Notes: generated from the sequence alone by a model not told the origin. A stretch of DNA of 64,000 nt from Oenococcus kitaharae (GCF_025758695.1 NZ_JANJQP010000003.1:124001-188000); one strand, 5' to 3'. Numbered from the stretch's first letter, positions 23,920 to 33,443 are shown. Translations and numbers: made by a program.

Positions 23920-26900
23920 ACTATTCTGAAAACCAAAAAGCTGTTATTTTTCATGCTCCTGATGAAAATCTGCTGGTTGCTGCTTCGGCTGGTTCTGGCA
24001 AGACAACCGTTTTAATTGAACATGTCTACCAGCAGCTGTTGGCAGGCCAGGATATTGATCGTTTTCTGATTTCGACTTTTACAGATGCCGCAGCTTCGGA
24101 AATGAAAAGTCGTCTGGAAAAACGCATTCGTCAAGGGATCGGAGAGACTAGCGCAGAGGCCGATAAAAAACATTTACAGGCGCAGCTGCTATCGTTAAAT
24201 AGCGCGGCAATCGGGACTTTAGACGCTTTTTCATTAAAAATTATCGAACGATATTATGCGGCAATCGGCTTGGACCCGCGCTATCGCATTTTGGCTGATC
24301 AGACCGAAAAAGATTTGCTGATTCAAGAAGTGATTGATAATACTTTTAATTCGTCATATAAAGACAGCCGTTTTCTGGAACTGCTCGCGAATTTTTCTTC
24401 AGCCAGCCGAGATCAGGATTTGAAAAAACTGGTCATTAGATTGAATTCGATGGCCGAAGCGCGTGCCGAAGCCGATGAGTGGCTGGATTCGCTCGGCCGC
24501 CATTATCGCTTGGGAAATAGTTTGACTGCTGGCGATTTTTGGCAGCGTTTATTAGCACCACAATTGTCTGATAAGGTTGTCGAAGCTTATTACCAGATCG
24601 TCTCAGCCAAAGAGAAGATTGAAAAATTGCAGGATTATGGCAGTTACGAACCTTATTTGACTGATGTTGCCGCCATGATGCAGGGGCTGATTAACAGTTT
24701 TAAAAGTAATGACTGGCAGCAGATTCGCAATTATTATGATCAGCATCCTTGGCCGAAATCCGCTCGCAAAAAGGGCAATACACCTGGTGAAGCTGAGTAT
24801 TTTCATCAGTTTGTCGATAAGCAGATCAAGGCCGCTCGGGACTCGTATCGCTCAATTGCCACGGATTTCCTGCTTCTTAACGAAAATCAATGGCTGCTGA
24901 TTAGCCAAAATGCCGATAAAATTGTCACAGAATTAGTTGGGCTGACAAAACTATTTCGGAAACATTTTGCTGCTAAAAAACGCGATCTATCGCTGCTGGA
25001 TTTTTCAGATGGCGAGCAGTTTGCCTATCAGATTCTCAAAGTTCCCAGTATTCGTGAAGAAGTTCAAAGCAGTTATCATGAAGTGCTTGTCGATGAATAC
25101 CAAGATATTAATGATTTGCAGGAAAGTATTCTCACGAGTGTGGCAAACAGCCACAATATGTTTATGGTTGGCGACTTAAAACAGAGTATTTACGGTTTTC
25201 GTCAAGCTGACCCGAAGAAGTTTACGGAAAAATATCGTGCCTATGGTCGGCATCAAGGCGGTCGTCTGATCGAATTAGCTGATAATTATCGTTCAGAAAA
25301 AAATGTCACGCAGTTTTCGAATTCCGTTTTTGATCAATTAATGGACCAGAAATTAGGCGGAATTGATTACAAAGGGGATGTCCAATTAAAGGCGGCCAAC
25401 AAAGATTATCCGGCCGACTTGAAGAAAGTTGCTGAGATGTCGATCGTGATTGATGACGGCCAACAGACAGAGGCGGATTTTGGCAAGACTGACGCCGAAC
25501 TTGAATTAATTGCGGCTAAAATTCAGGATTTAGTTGGCCACGAGCAGCTTTTTGACCGCGACTCAAAAAGCATGCGGCCAGTTCAATTTAAAGATATTAC
25601 CATTCTTGGGCGCTCGCATGCTTGGGAAAACGAGCTGCAGGCTGTTTTTTTCAAACACAATATTCCAGTGAATGTCGCGGCTGGTAATTTTCTGCAGGAA
25701 TTTGAAATTTCTGTGATTTTAAGTTTCTTAAAAATTATTGACAACCCGCATCAGGATATTCCTTTGGCAGCTGTTTTACGGTCACCGATTTATGGCTTGG
25801 ACGAAAATAAATTGGCCGAGATTCGCACAGTGGATTTAAAACACGATTATTTTACAGCCGTGAAAACGTATGCTGAAACCGGCACCGACGCTGATTTAAA
25901 AGATTTACTGATCAACTTTCTCCAGCAGCTGAATCGTTATCGGGAAATCGCGGCTGATAACCGGATTGTTGATTTGATTTGGCAGATTTACGATGACACG
26001 AATTGGCCAGAATATGTTTCGGCGATGGTCGGCGGAACACAACGTTTAGCCAACTTGCACGCTTTATACGAATACGCTCAGCAATTATCAGACAATCGTT
26101 TTGTTGGTTTATTCAGTTTTATTCGCTATGTCGAACAGTTGATGAACGCGACTGAAGACTTTTCCCAAGCGCCGGCGGATATGGGTGAGCAAGCTGTCTC
26201 AGTTATGACGATTCATGCAGCCAAAGGTTTGGAATTTCCAATCGTCTTTCTTTTGAACCTTGACAAAAAAATTGATGCGCGCGATACGCAAGGCGCGATG
26301 GTGGCAGATTTTGACGAAGGCATCGGGATTGATCTGGTTGATCCGGTTTCGCGTGTAAAAATTCCGACCCTGCAAAAAATGGTTGTTGCAGAAAAGATTA
26401 AGGAAAAAAACTGGGCTGAAGAGATGCGGCTCTTGTACGTTGCTTTAACGCGTGCCGAACAGCGCCTGTATCTAATTGGTGCTAGCGGATCGCAGACTGA
26501 TTTAGCTTTATCTTGGGAGACACCTGTTTCAAAAGACCCGGCCGTGCTGGCTGTGCAGGATCGATTGCGTGCGACGAGCTATCAGCAGTGGATTGGTATG
26601 GCTTTAGCTAAGACTGGCCGGATTGATTTGACGGATTTGGTCAAACAAGCTGATCAATCCGACTTGGTATTTTCAATCAAACTGGTTGACTATAGCCAAA
26701 TTATAGACATGGCTGCACAAGAAACGGAAAACGATACGGCCGCAGTGACGGCTTCAGATATTAAATCCGACCCGGAAATTAATTTATCACGGGCAGAAAA
26801 AATTCTCGATTACCGATATCCCTTTCAGACAGAAAGTAATCTGGCGGCCTATCATAACGTCAGTGAATTAAAACGTGTTTTTGAGGATCCAGACGCTTTG

Positions 26901-27500
26901 CTTTTGCCGGAAATGGATGACGATGACCAACCAGCTGCAGAAATCACGGAATTGCCTAAGCCGGATTTCGCCCAGTCCAGCCAGGGAACACATATCAGTT
27001 CGACAGATAAAGGGACTGCCACGCATTTAATCTTGGAAAAAATTGACTGGCATAAAGAACTGACCACAGATTACCTGACGAATTTAATTCATCAGACTAT
27101 TAGTGATCCCGAGCTGGCCCAAGCGATTGAATTAGACAAGCTGGAATGGCTGATACATTCTGAGTTAGGCAGGCAGATTCAAGCGCATGTTGACAGTCTC
27201 AGACGTGAGGAAACGTTTGCCATGCTCCTGCCGGCCGAAAAACTCTATCAGGGTATCAGTAGCGGCGATCAAGTCTTAGTTCACGGTATTATTGACGGCT
27301 ATTTTATTGACGGTGATGATGTTATCTTGTTTGACTACAAGACGGATCGTTTGACGAAAAATTATATGGCTGATTTGTCGGCGCGTTATGCCGGGCAGCT
27401 GAATATTTATGCAACTGCTTTGGCAAGCATGTATCCAGGCAAAAAGGTGGCTGATCGCGTGATAGCAGGCTTAGAGGGCGAGAAACTGATTCACTTATAA
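23916..27500 (+). CDS. rexA: ATP-dependent helicase/nuclease subunit A (RexA/AddA)
   Basis: 1194-aa UvrD/RecB-type helicase-nuclease. Helicase motif I AASAGSGKTTVLIEH (about residue 24), motif II EVLVDEYQDIND, motif III/IV MVGDLKQSIYGFRQA and motif V/VI (MTIHAAKGLEFPIVFL, RLLYVALTRAEQRLYL) are intact. The C-terminal nuclease domain shows LVHGIIDGYF and LFDYKTDR. It works with RexB to process DNA ends to a Chi-type site for RecA. The ATG overlaps the rexB stop by 4 bp. The trp leader promoter starts about 30 bp downstream with no clear terminator between. Confidence 0.96.
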   Translation: MNYSENQKAVIFHAPDENLLVAASAGSGKTTVLIEHVYQQLLAGQDIDRFLISTFTDAAASEMKSRLEKRIRQGIGETSAEADKKHLQAQLLSLNSAAIGTLDAFSLKIIERYYAAIGLDPRYRILADQTEKDLLIQEVIDNTFNSSYKDSRFLELLANFSSASRDQDLKKLVIRLNSMAEARAEADEWLDSLGRHYRLGNSLTAGDFWQRLLAPQLSDKVVEAYYQIVSAKEKIEKLQDYGSYEPYLTDVAAMMQGLINSFKSNDWQQIRNYYDQHPWPKSARKKGNTPGEAEYFHQFVDKQIKAARDSYRSIATDFLLLNENQWLLISQNADKIVTELVGLTKLFRKHFAAKKRDLSLLDFSDGEQFAYQILKVPSIREEVQSSYHEVLVDEYQDINDLQESILTSVANSHNMFMVGDLKQSIYGFRQADPKKFTEKYRAYGRHQGGRLIELADNYRSEKNVTQFSNSVFDQLMDQKLGGIDYKGDVQLKAANKDYPADLKKVAEMSIVIDDGQQTEADFGKTDAELELIAAKIQDLVGHEQLFDRDSKSMRPVQFKDITILGRSHAWENELQAVFFKHNIPVNVAAGNFLQEFEISVILSFLKIIDNPHQDIPLAAVLRSPIYGLDENKLAEIRTVDLKHDYFTAVKTYAETGTDADLKDLLINFLQQLNRYREIAADNRIVDLIWQIYDDTNWPEYVSAMVGGTQRLANLHALYEYAQQLSDNRFVGLFSFIRYVEQLMNATEDFSQAPADMGEQAVSVMTIHAAKGLEFPIVFLLNLDKKIDARDTQGAMVADFDEGIGIDLVDPVSRVKIPTLQKMVVAEKIKEKNWAEEMRLLYVALTRAEQRLYLIGASGSQTDLALSWETPVSKDPAVLAVQDRLRATSYQQWIGMALAKTGRIDLTDLVKQADQSDLVFSIKLVDYSQIIDMAAQETENDTAAVTASDIKSDPEINLSRAEKILDYRYPFQTESNLAAYHNVSELKRVFEDPDALLLPEMDDDDQPAAEITELPKPDFAQSSQGTHISSTDKGTATHLILEKIDWHKELTTDYLTNLIHQTISDPELAQAIELDKLEWLIHSELGRQIQAHVDSLRREETFAMLLPAEKLYQGISSGDQVLVHGIIDGYFIDGDDVILFDYKTDRLTKNYMADLSARYAGQLNIYATALASMYPGKKVADRVIAGLEGEKLIHL

Positions 27501-27531
27501 ACAACTATTTTTAATTTATTGCCTTTTTTTC

Positions 27532-27560
27532 TTGACTTCATGATCTAAACAGATAATAAT
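27532..27560 (+). promoter_or_regulatory. Promoter of the trp leader / trpB
   Basis: -35 TTGACT (27532-27537) and -10 AATAAT (27555-27560) with 17-bp spacing, preceded by a T-rich tract. It starts a leader of about 250 nt before trpB. Confidence 0.75.
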
Positions 27561-27588
27561 AAACACAACTTTTAAGAAAGGAAATCTG

Positions 27589-27639
27589 ATGATGGCAATT
27601 ACTTTGAATCGTTGGCAAAACTGGCGTAGCAGAAAGTAA
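27589..27639 (+). CDS. Trp-containing leader peptide of the trpB attenuator
   Basis: A 16-aa reading frame MMAITLNRWQNWRSRK followed by TAA. It has its own SD (AAGGA at 27578-27582, 6 nt before the first ATG) and lies directly behind a good promoter. Two Trp codons (27613-27615 and 27622-27624) are placed two codons apart, far above the background frequency of Trp, just before alternative RNA hairpins and a terminator in front of a tryptophan synthase gene. This is the layout of ribosome-mediated attenuation. Translation of the peptide and its role are inferred. Confidence 0.8.
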   Translation: MMAITLNRWQNWRSRK

Positions 27640-27650
27640 GTTTACTCTAA

Positions 27651-27759
27651 GCGTAGACTTGCTTTGATTTGTATTGAAGAGAGTCTATGCCGTCACGATT
27701 TCCTTTTGAATCGAATTCAGCCGCATAGCTAAGATGGATCAATCGCTATGCGGCTTTTT
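27651..27759 (+). promoter_or_regulatory. Attenuator: alternative hairpins and intrinsic terminator before trpB
   Basis: Three mutually exclusive pairings can be drawn. First hairpin: 27651-27659 with 27682-27690 (9 bp, one G-U). Alternative: 27685-27690 (CTATGC) with 27723-27728 (GCATAG), enclosing a small hairpin 27696-27701/27708-27713. Terminator: 27719-27729 with 27745-27755 (GCCGCATAGC/GCTATGCGGC core), then T5. The second Trp codon region 27623-27629 can also pair with 27685-27691. Segment 27685-27690 is therefore the switch strand. Confidence 0.8.
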
Positions 27760-27818
27760 GTATCTAAATGGTCGTCCGTCTAGACTCCGTAAAAATAAAA
27801 ATAATGAGGAATTAGACA

Positions 27819-29027
27819 ATGACAGAAGAAAATACAGCAGCACAAGTAAAAAGAACCGGCTATTTTGGTGATTACGGTGGACAATATGTCCCTGAAGCCG
27901 TCAAAACAGCTTTGAATAAATTGGAAAAGGTTTATCTGCAATATAAAGATGATCCCGAATTCCGCACAGAGTTGGCTGGATATTTAAAGGACTATTCCGG
28001 CAGGGAAACGCCGCTCTATTACGCCGAATCACTGACCAAATATTTGGGCGGCGCAAAAGTCTACTTAAAGCGTGAGGACTTAAACCATTTGGGTGCCCAC
28101 AAATTAAATAATGTTTTGGGACAAATTTTATTAGCACGGCGCATGGGCAAAAAGAGGGTCGTGGCCGAAACAGGGGCTGGCCAGCACGGTGTCGCTACAG
28201 CCGCGGCAGCTGCTAAATTTGGTATGTCCTGCGATATTTTTATGGGTGCCATGGATATGCAGCGGCAAAAATTGAATGTTTTTCGCATGGAAATGATGGG
28301 CGCAACGGTTCATTCTGTTTCAGCTGGAACAGCCACCTTAAAAAACGCAGTTGATGCAGCCTTAGGCTACTACGCTCAGCACCTAGACGATACTTTTTAC
28401 GTCTTAGGTTCAGCAGTCGGCCCGCACCCTTATCCGACGATTGTCAAAGACTTCCAGAGTGTCATCAGCAAAGAAGCTCGTCGCCAGATTCTTGAAAAAG
28501 AAGGCCGCCTGCCCGATGCGATTATTGCCTGCATTGGCGGCGGATCAAATGCCATTGGTGCCTTTGCAGAATTTATTCCTGACAAAAATGTGCGTTTGAT
28601 TGGTGCTGAGGCAGCCGGCAAAGGTGTTGATACGCCAGAAAACGCCGCTACGATGACTAACGGCCGCCCTGGTATTGCTGATGGTATGTTTTCCTATCTT
28701 TTACAAGATGCACAAGGCGGCGTGCTGCCAGCTTATTCAATTTCTGCAGGTCTTGATTATCCAGGCGTTGGTCCTGAACATTCATTTTTGAAAGATACGC
28801 ATCGCGCTGAATACTACGCAATCACGGATAAAGAAGCCGTTGACGCATTTCTATTGTTGTCGAAGCTGGAAGGCATTATTCCGGCCCTTGAGAGTTCACA
28901 CGCTGTGGCCCAAGCTGTCAAGATGGTGCCAAAAATGTCTAAAGACCAGATTGTGATTATTAATCTGTCGGGACGAGGCGATAAAGATGTTGAACAAGTT
29001 GCCCACTATATCGGCCGGGACTTGTGA
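27819..29027 (+). CDS. trpB: Tryptophan synthase beta chain, solitary
   Basis: 402-aa PLP enzyme that joins indole and serine to give tryptophan. The PLP lysine is in [18 protein letters not shown] (about residue 94), the phosphate-binding loop is [12 protein letters not shown] (about 240) and the C-terminal region [11 protein letters not shown] is typical of TrpB1. No trpA or other trp gene is adjacent, so it probably salvages indole rather than completing the pathway, unless a trpA lies elsewhere. The start has TGAGGA upstream. It is controlled by the leader described above. There is no clear terminator in the 130 bp before the alpha-galactosidase gene. Confidence 0.94.
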   Translation: MTEENTAAQVKRTGYFGDYGGQYVPEAVKTALNKLEKVYLQYKDDPEFRTELAGYLKDYSGRETPLYYAESLTKYLGGAKVYLKREDLNHLGAHKLNNVLGQILLARRMGKKRVVAETGAGQHGVATAAAAAKFGMSCDIFMGAMDMQRQKLNVFRMEMMGATVHSVSAGTATLKNAVDAALGYYAQHLDDTFYVLGSAVGPHPYPTIVKDFQSVISKEARRQILEKEGRLPDAIIACIGGGSNAIGAFAEFIPDKNVRLIGAEAAGKGVDTPENAATMTNGRPGIADGMFSYLLQDAQGGVLPAYSISAGLDYPGVGPEHSFLKDTHRAEYYAITDKEAVDAFLLLSKLEGIIPALESSHAVAQAVKMVPKMSKDQIVIINLSGRGDKDVEQVAHYIGRDL

Positions 29028-29092
29028 AAAAAGGATTATGGCTGCTGAATGATTGAAATTAAGCCCTAGGTTCAATACAATAATCATATACG

Positions 29093-29104
29093 GTAAGCGC
29101 TTAC
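29093..29104. promoter_or_regulatory. cre-like / LacI-family operator upstream of aga
   Basis: Palindrome GTAAGCGCTTAC with the central CG typical of CcpA and other LacI/GalR-family sites. A second, looser copy (TGTAAGCGATGCTT) lies at 29122-29135, only 24 bp before the aga start. Catabolite or galactoside control is likely; which protein binds is not decidable. Confidence 0.65.
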
Positions 29105-29158
29105 TTATTTTGCAAGTATTATGTAAGCGATGCTTTAAATGATTATAAGGGGTAATTC

Positions 29159-31384
29159 ATGTCAATTAGTGTCAATCAGCAAGCAAAAGTGTTTCATCTG
29201 CAGACAGCTCACAGCAGCTATATTTTTCATGTGATGGCAAACGGTGATTTAGGCCAATTATACTTTGGCCGCAAAATCCATGTTAAAGATCACTATGACA
29301 ATCTGGCCAAACGCGAGCGGCGCGAAGCGATGGTTGCCTGGGGAAAGGACTTTGATGATTTTCAGCCCGATAATTTGAAGACCGAATATGCTGCTTTTGG
29401 CCGCGGCGATTTTAGAGATCCCGCTTATCAGATTGCAGCAGAGAACGGCAGCCGAATCAGTGAATTGGCATATGCCGGCTATCATATCGAAGACGGTAAG
29501 GCACGTTTGTCCGAACTGCCTTCAGCATTTAGCCAACCATCTGAAGGTGTGCAGACGTTGACGATTGATCTTGCTGACCCATTGACTGGTTTGCAAGCCA
29601 GCCTGCATTACAGTGTCTTTGAACAGGAAGATGTGATCGTCCGAAGCACGACTTTTAGTAATTTAAGTGACAACAAAATTATTTTAAGGCGGGCTATGAG
29701 TGCACAATTGGATCTGCCGGACAGCCGTTTCCAGATGATTAGTTTTGCCGGTTCTTGGGCGCGAGAAAGACAAGAAGTCAAAAATGCTCTAAAGCCCGGT
29801 ATCCAGAGTGTCGGCAGCCTGCGAACCGCTTCGAGCCATCAGGAAAATCCTTTTATCATGCTGGCACGGCCAGAAACTAGCGAAGATACAGGCGACGTCT
29901 TTGCCTTTAATCTAATTTATTCTGGTAATTTTCTTGATCAGGTCGAAGTGAATCATTATGATCTGACACGTGTTTTAATTGGCATTCACCCTGAAGAGTT
30001 TGCTTGGACGCTTGATCCCAACGAGAGTTTTCAAACACCTGAAGCCGTCTTGAGCTTTTCTAAGCAGGGTTTTAACCAATTGAGCCAGCAGCTGACGAAT
30101 TTTTATGCCAATCATTTAGTCAATCCGCGTTTTGCCAAACAGCCGCGGCCGATTTTAGTCAACAATTGGGAAGCGACTTACTTTGATTTTAATGAAGATA
30201 AATTATTGGCAATCGCCAAGAAAGCTGCTGAATTAGGCATTGAGCTTTTCGTCCTGGATGACGGCTGGTTTGGCCATCGCGATGACGACCACACGTCTTT
30301 GGGTGATTGGTTCGTCGACAAAAAGAAACTGCCTCAAGGCTTGCCTCATCTAGCTGACGCTGTGCACGGGCTGGGTCTGAAATTCGGTCTCTGGTTTGAA
30401 CCAGAAATGATTTCCATGGCCAGTGAGCTTTACAAAAAGCATCCAGACTGGCTAATCGTTTCGCCAAAACGTCAGCCAATCGCTGGCCGCAATCAGTATG
30501 TTCTCGATTTTACGCGTAATGAAATTGTTGACACTGTTTTCCAAATGATGGCGCAGCGCATTGAAGAATCGCATCTGGATTATGTGAAATGGGACATGAA
30601 TCGCTACATTACTGATATGTTCGGCAGCCAATTACCAGCTGACCGGCAATTAGAAATGGCACATCGTTACATCTTGGGTGTTTATCATCTATACCAGCGT
30701 CTGATTGATCGTTTCCCAGATGTCTTATTTGAATCCTGTGCTTCGGGCGGTGGCCGCTTTGATTTGGGCATGATGTATTACGCACCGCAGGCTTGGACCA
30801 GTGACAACACCGATGCACTTTCACGGATCCAAATCCAATATGGGACTTCTTATGGTTATGCACCGTCGATGATGGGGGCCCACGTTTCTGACGTACCTAA
30901 TTATCAGACTGGTCGCATCACGCCGCTATCGACACGGGGACGCGTTGCCTATTTCGGTGATTTGGGTTACGAACTGGACATCACAAAGCTGTCCGAAAAA
31001 GAACAGCAGGAAATTAAAAAACAGGTTGCTTTTTACAAACGGCATCGGCAGCTTTTCCAATTCGGTACTTTTTATCGCTTACAGAGTCCTTTTGCCGGCG
31101 ATAAAAATGTCGCCAGCTGGGAAGTTGTCAATGCTGACCGGACACTAGCAATTGCGGCGAGATACCAGTTTCTCAATCGGCCTAATCCAGCCTATCTGCG
31201 CCTGTATTTTATGGGCTTATCGCCAGATCGCCTATATCGCATCAATGGCAGTGAGGAAACATTTTTCGGTGACGAACTGGAAGACGCCGGTTACGCCGTT
31301 GATCAGATTTTAGACATTAATCAGCCAATGACTGCTTCAGCAGATTTCAGTGCCCATCTATTCATTGCACAAGCTGTCGAGTAA
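29159..31384 (+). CDS. aga: Alpha-galactosidase (GH36)
   Basis: 741-aa cytoplasmic retaining glycosidase acting on melibiose and raffinose-type galactosides. The N-terminal beta-supersandwich runs to about residue 320. The TIM barrel carries VLDDGWFGHRDDDHTSLGDW, the nucleophile Asp in YVKWDMNRYI (about 478), ESCASGGGRFDLG, and the acid/base Asp in WTSDNTDA (about 547). The SD AAGGGG is well placed. It is monocistronic with a strong terminator. No sugar transporter or galactose genes adjoin it, so the substrate probably enters through a distant system. Confidence 0.95.
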   Translation: MSISVNQQAKVFHLQTAHSSYIFHVMANGDLGQLYFGRKIHVKDHYDNLAKRERREAMVAWGKDFDDFQPDNLKTEYAAFGRGDFRDPAYQIAAENGSRISELAYAGYHIEDGKARLSELPSAFSQPSEGVQTLTIDLADPLTGLQASLHYSVFEQEDVIVRSTTFSNLSDNKIILRRAMSAQLDLPDSRFQMISFAGSWARERQEVKNALKPGIQSVGSLRTASSHQENPFIMLARPETSEDTGDVFAFNLIYSGNFLDQVEVNHYDLTRVLIGIHPEEFAWTLDPNESFQTPEAVLSFSKQGFNQLSQQLTNFYANHLVNPRFAKQPRPILVNNWEATYFDFNEDKLLAIAKKAAELGIELFVLDDGWFGHRDDDHTSLGDWFVDKKKLPQGLPHLADAVHGLGLKFGLWFEPEMISMASELYKKHPDWLIVSPKRQPIAGRNQYVLDFTRNEIVDTVFQMMAQRIEESHLDYVKWDMNRYITDMFGSQLPADRQLEMAHRYILGVYHLYQRLIDRFPDVLFESCASGGGRFDLGMMYYAPQAWTSDNTDALSRIQIQYGTSYGYAPSMMGAHVSDVPNYQTGRITPLSTRGRVAYFGDLGYELDITKLSEKEQQEIKKQVAFYKRHRQLFQFGTFYRLQSPFAGDKNVASWEVVNADRTLAIAARYQFLNRPNPAYLRLYFMGLSPDRLYRINGSEETFFGDELEDAGYAVDQILDINQPMTASADFSAHLFIAQAVE

Positions 31385-31416
31385 AAACCTCAACGATTAT
31401 TTTCGTTGAGGTTTTT
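31383..31416 (+). terminator. Intrinsic terminator of aga
   Basis: AAAAACCTCAACGA (31383-31396) pairs with TCGTTGAGGTTTTT (31403-31416), a perfect 14-bp stem whose first bases overlap the aga stop codon. Confidence 0.92.
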
Positions 31417-31445
31417 ACTATATATAATGAGAACAAGGAGCCCTT

Positions 31446-31601
31446 ATGACGATAATCATTGTTCTGGCACTGTTGCTGATTGCGGTTGTTTTGTTGCTCG
31501 TTTTTGCAAGAAGGTCATACAGAGAAGCTCGACAGGCTGGCAAAAATCCGATTATTGCAGCTTTTTCGGCCATATGGGATTTACTTTTAGAGCGTCTTTA
31601 A
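31446..31601 (+). CDS. Small single-TM membrane protein
   Basis: 51 aa starting at ATG 31446 behind a good SD (AGGAG, 31436-31440). One N-terminal hydrophobic helix (IIIVLALLLIAVVLLLVF) is followed by ARRSYREARQAGKN and an amphipathic C-terminus (SAIWDLLLERL). I do not recognise a family. It sits alone between the aga terminator and the convergent MFS gene, and the two genes overlap tail-to-tail by 4 bp. It is too short for standard gene callers, but the SD and the membrane-protein composition support it. Confidence 0.6.
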   Translation: MTIIIVLALLLIAVVLLLVFARRSYREARQAGKNPIIAAFSAIWDLLLERL

Positions 31602-33001
31602 GCGGTTTGCCTGCTAGTCTTGTCCTTGCCTTTGATTTGAAAGGCGACGATTAGAATCAGAACAGCCAGTACAAAAGCGAAAATAAAGGCAAAGCGCGAA
31701 GCAGACATGAATCTGGCTGCTGTGTTTTGCAGCGGATGCAGTGTCCCGCCGAAGACCAGCAGGCTATTTGTAATTGAAGTTGATAAAGCACCCATAATCT
31801 GCTGACAGGTATTCATAATTGTGCTGCCGTCACTGGAATGTGCGGCTGACAGGCTTCTCAGTGAATAACTTTGAGCCGGCGGAAACAGCATGGCCGAGCC
31901 TGACAGCAGCATACTTTGGGCAGAGATAATATAAGGAATGCCGCTTTTTAAATTGATGATCGACATCATAATCAAGCCGGCGATAAAAATCACAGTACCT
32001 GTCAAGACGAGATATCGAGCACCGAAACGGTCAGATAGACGGCCGGCGATCACGGAAATCACGGCGTTTAACACACCGGCTGGTAGTAAAATCCAGCCCG
32101 TCGTATTTGCTTTCTGGCCTAAACCGTTTTGCAGCATTTGCGGCAATAAGTACATGGCGGCCAGCACAATACCGAAGTTAAAAATAACAATCAAAGTGCC
32201 ATTGCGATAGCGCGAATTGGTTAGTATTTTGAAATTCAAGATGGGACGGTTGATACGCAATTGCCGATGGATATAAATAAACAAAATCAATAGGGATAGC
32301 AAAATCAGAATGATCACGATCGGAGAGGCGATGCCTAAGTTGCTGATAAGGCCGACCGAACTGACCAGCAAGCCGAAACCAAGCATAGACAAGATAACCG
32401 ACAGCCAATCAACTCTTGGATGTGTCTGTTCGATCACATTAGGCATCGTGAAAATCGTCAAGAGCAGTGATAATAGCAGAAAAGGCAAAAAGAGCCAAAA
32501 AATCCAGCGCCAAGACAAAGAATCAATAATAATTCCTGATAAAGTCGGGCCGATGACTGGTGCAAAACCCATAACGACACCAATCACACCCATGACGCTG
32601 CCGAATTTATTGCTGGGAAAAATAATCGTGGCAATTGTGAACATAAGGGGAATGAAGAGACCGGTAGCGATTCCTTGGATGGTTCGGCCGATCAATAAGA
32701 CGGTAAAACTGTTTGCGCAGGCCGCAATCACCGATCCTAGAGCGAAAATAAAAATCGCAAAAATAATAATATCTTTGGTCTTAAACCAGTGTGAAATTAG
32801 AGTCGATAGTGGTAACGCTAAACCGATCATCAGCATATAAGCGATGACCAGCCACTGTATCGCTGCTGACGAGACCGAAAAAGTCTCGCGCAAGACGGGC
32901 AGCGCGATGTTAAGCGAAGTCTCGGAAAATAATCCGAGAAAATTAACGACTAAAATACCTAAAATGACCACAAAGGGCCGACGAACTTGTTTATTTGCCA
33001 T
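31598..33001 (-). CDS. MFS multidrug transporter, DHA2 (EmrB/QacA) family
   Basis: 467-aa proton-coupled exporter with about 14 membrane helices. Motif A/C-like stretches are visible (LIGRTIQGIATGLFIPLMF, GVIGVVMGFAPVIGPTLSG, and SWRWIFWLFLP after it), which are hallmarks of DHA2 drug exporters. ATG follows AGGAGC. The marR gene ends 22 bp upstream on the same strand, so the two form an operon that is probably self-repressed through the MarR operator at 33461. The substrate is unknown. Confidence 0.92.
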   Translation of the reverse strand: MANKQVRRPFVVILGILVVNFLGLFSETSLNIALPVLRETFSVSSAAIQWLVIAYMLMIGLALPLSTLISHWFKTKDIIIFAIFIFALGSVIAACANSFTVLLIGRTIQGIATGLFIPLMFTIATIIFPSNKFGSVMGVIGVVMGFAPVIGPTLSGIIIDSLSWRWIFWLFLPFLLLSLLLTIFTMPNVIEQTHPRVDWLSVILSMLGFGLLVSSVGLISNLGIASPIVIILILLSLLILFIYIHRQLRINRPILNFKILTNSRYRNGTLIVIFNFGIVLAAMYLLPQMLQNGLGQKANTTGWILLPAGVLNAVISVIAGRLSDRFGARYLVLTGTVIFIAGLIMMSIINLKSGIPYIISAQSMLLSGSAMLFPPAQSYSLRSLSAAHSSDGSTIMNTCQQIMGALSTSITNSLLVFGGTLHPLQNTAARFMSASRFAFIFAFVLAVLILIVAFQIKGKDKTSRQTA

Positions 33002-33023
33002 TTTTTGCTCCTGAAAGATAGAT

Positions 33024-33443
33024 TTATGATTGATCGCTGATTTTATTTAATAAATCAGCGAGCTCCTGCTTTTGCTGGTCATTGAGCCGATTTAAAATTG
33101 TCCGGCCGGCCTGGCTGCCGTTTATCTGCAATTCATGACACAGCTGGCGGCCTTTTTCTGTCAGATAAACTTGTTTGACACGCTTATCTGCGCTTGAAAT
33201 ACCTGTCTGAAGCAAAGATTTGCTTTTTAGGCGCTCAATCATTCGGCATGCAGCCTGATGACTGATTTTGAGATAATTTTTTAGATCAACAATATCCGCA
33301 TCCGGATGTGCACGAAAGTAAAACAAAGTCTCTGATTGGTTGGACGTCAACTGATGCTTTTTGAGGTCGACGCTGCGCCAAGCAATCAGCTGATGACCCA
33401 GTTTTAAAATTTGGCGTTCAAGTGTAAAGTCCTGGTCTGACAA
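33024..33443 (-). CDS. MarR-family transcriptional regulator
   Basis: 139-aa winged-helix repressor. It shows the MarR wing (SADKRVKQVYLTEKGR, about residues 85-100) and the recognition helix region ISHQAACRMIERLKSKSLL. The start is TTG with GGAGG 4 nt upstream. It is the first gene of the operon with the MFS exporter. A 24-bp perfect inverted repeat just upstream is the obvious operator, so the module should respond to a small-molecule ligand or oxidant and derepress the pump. The ligand is unknown; no conserved redox Cys pair is seen. Confidence 0.9.
   Translation of the reverse strand: MSDQDFTLERQILKLGHQLIAWRSVDLKKHQLTSNQSETLFYFRAHPDADIVDLKNYLKISHQAACRMIERLKSKSLLQTGISSADKRVKQVYLTEKGRQLCHELQINGSQAGRTILNRLNDQQKQELADLLNKISDQS

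Noticed and set aside
27651-27759. T-box leader instead of peptide attenuation
   Set aside because: No T-box consensus (AGGGUGGNACCGCG-like) or specifier loop could be found between the promoter and trpB.
31423-31428. TATAAT hexamer just before the 51-aa gene
   Set aside because: No -35 partner at proper distance, and it lies directly behind the aga terminator, so evidence as a promoter is too weak.
31406-31654. 82-aa plus-strand frame overlapping the 51-aa gene
   Set aside because: Different frame, no SD, cysteine- and arginine-rich chance composition; the 51-aa frame has the SD and the membrane helix.
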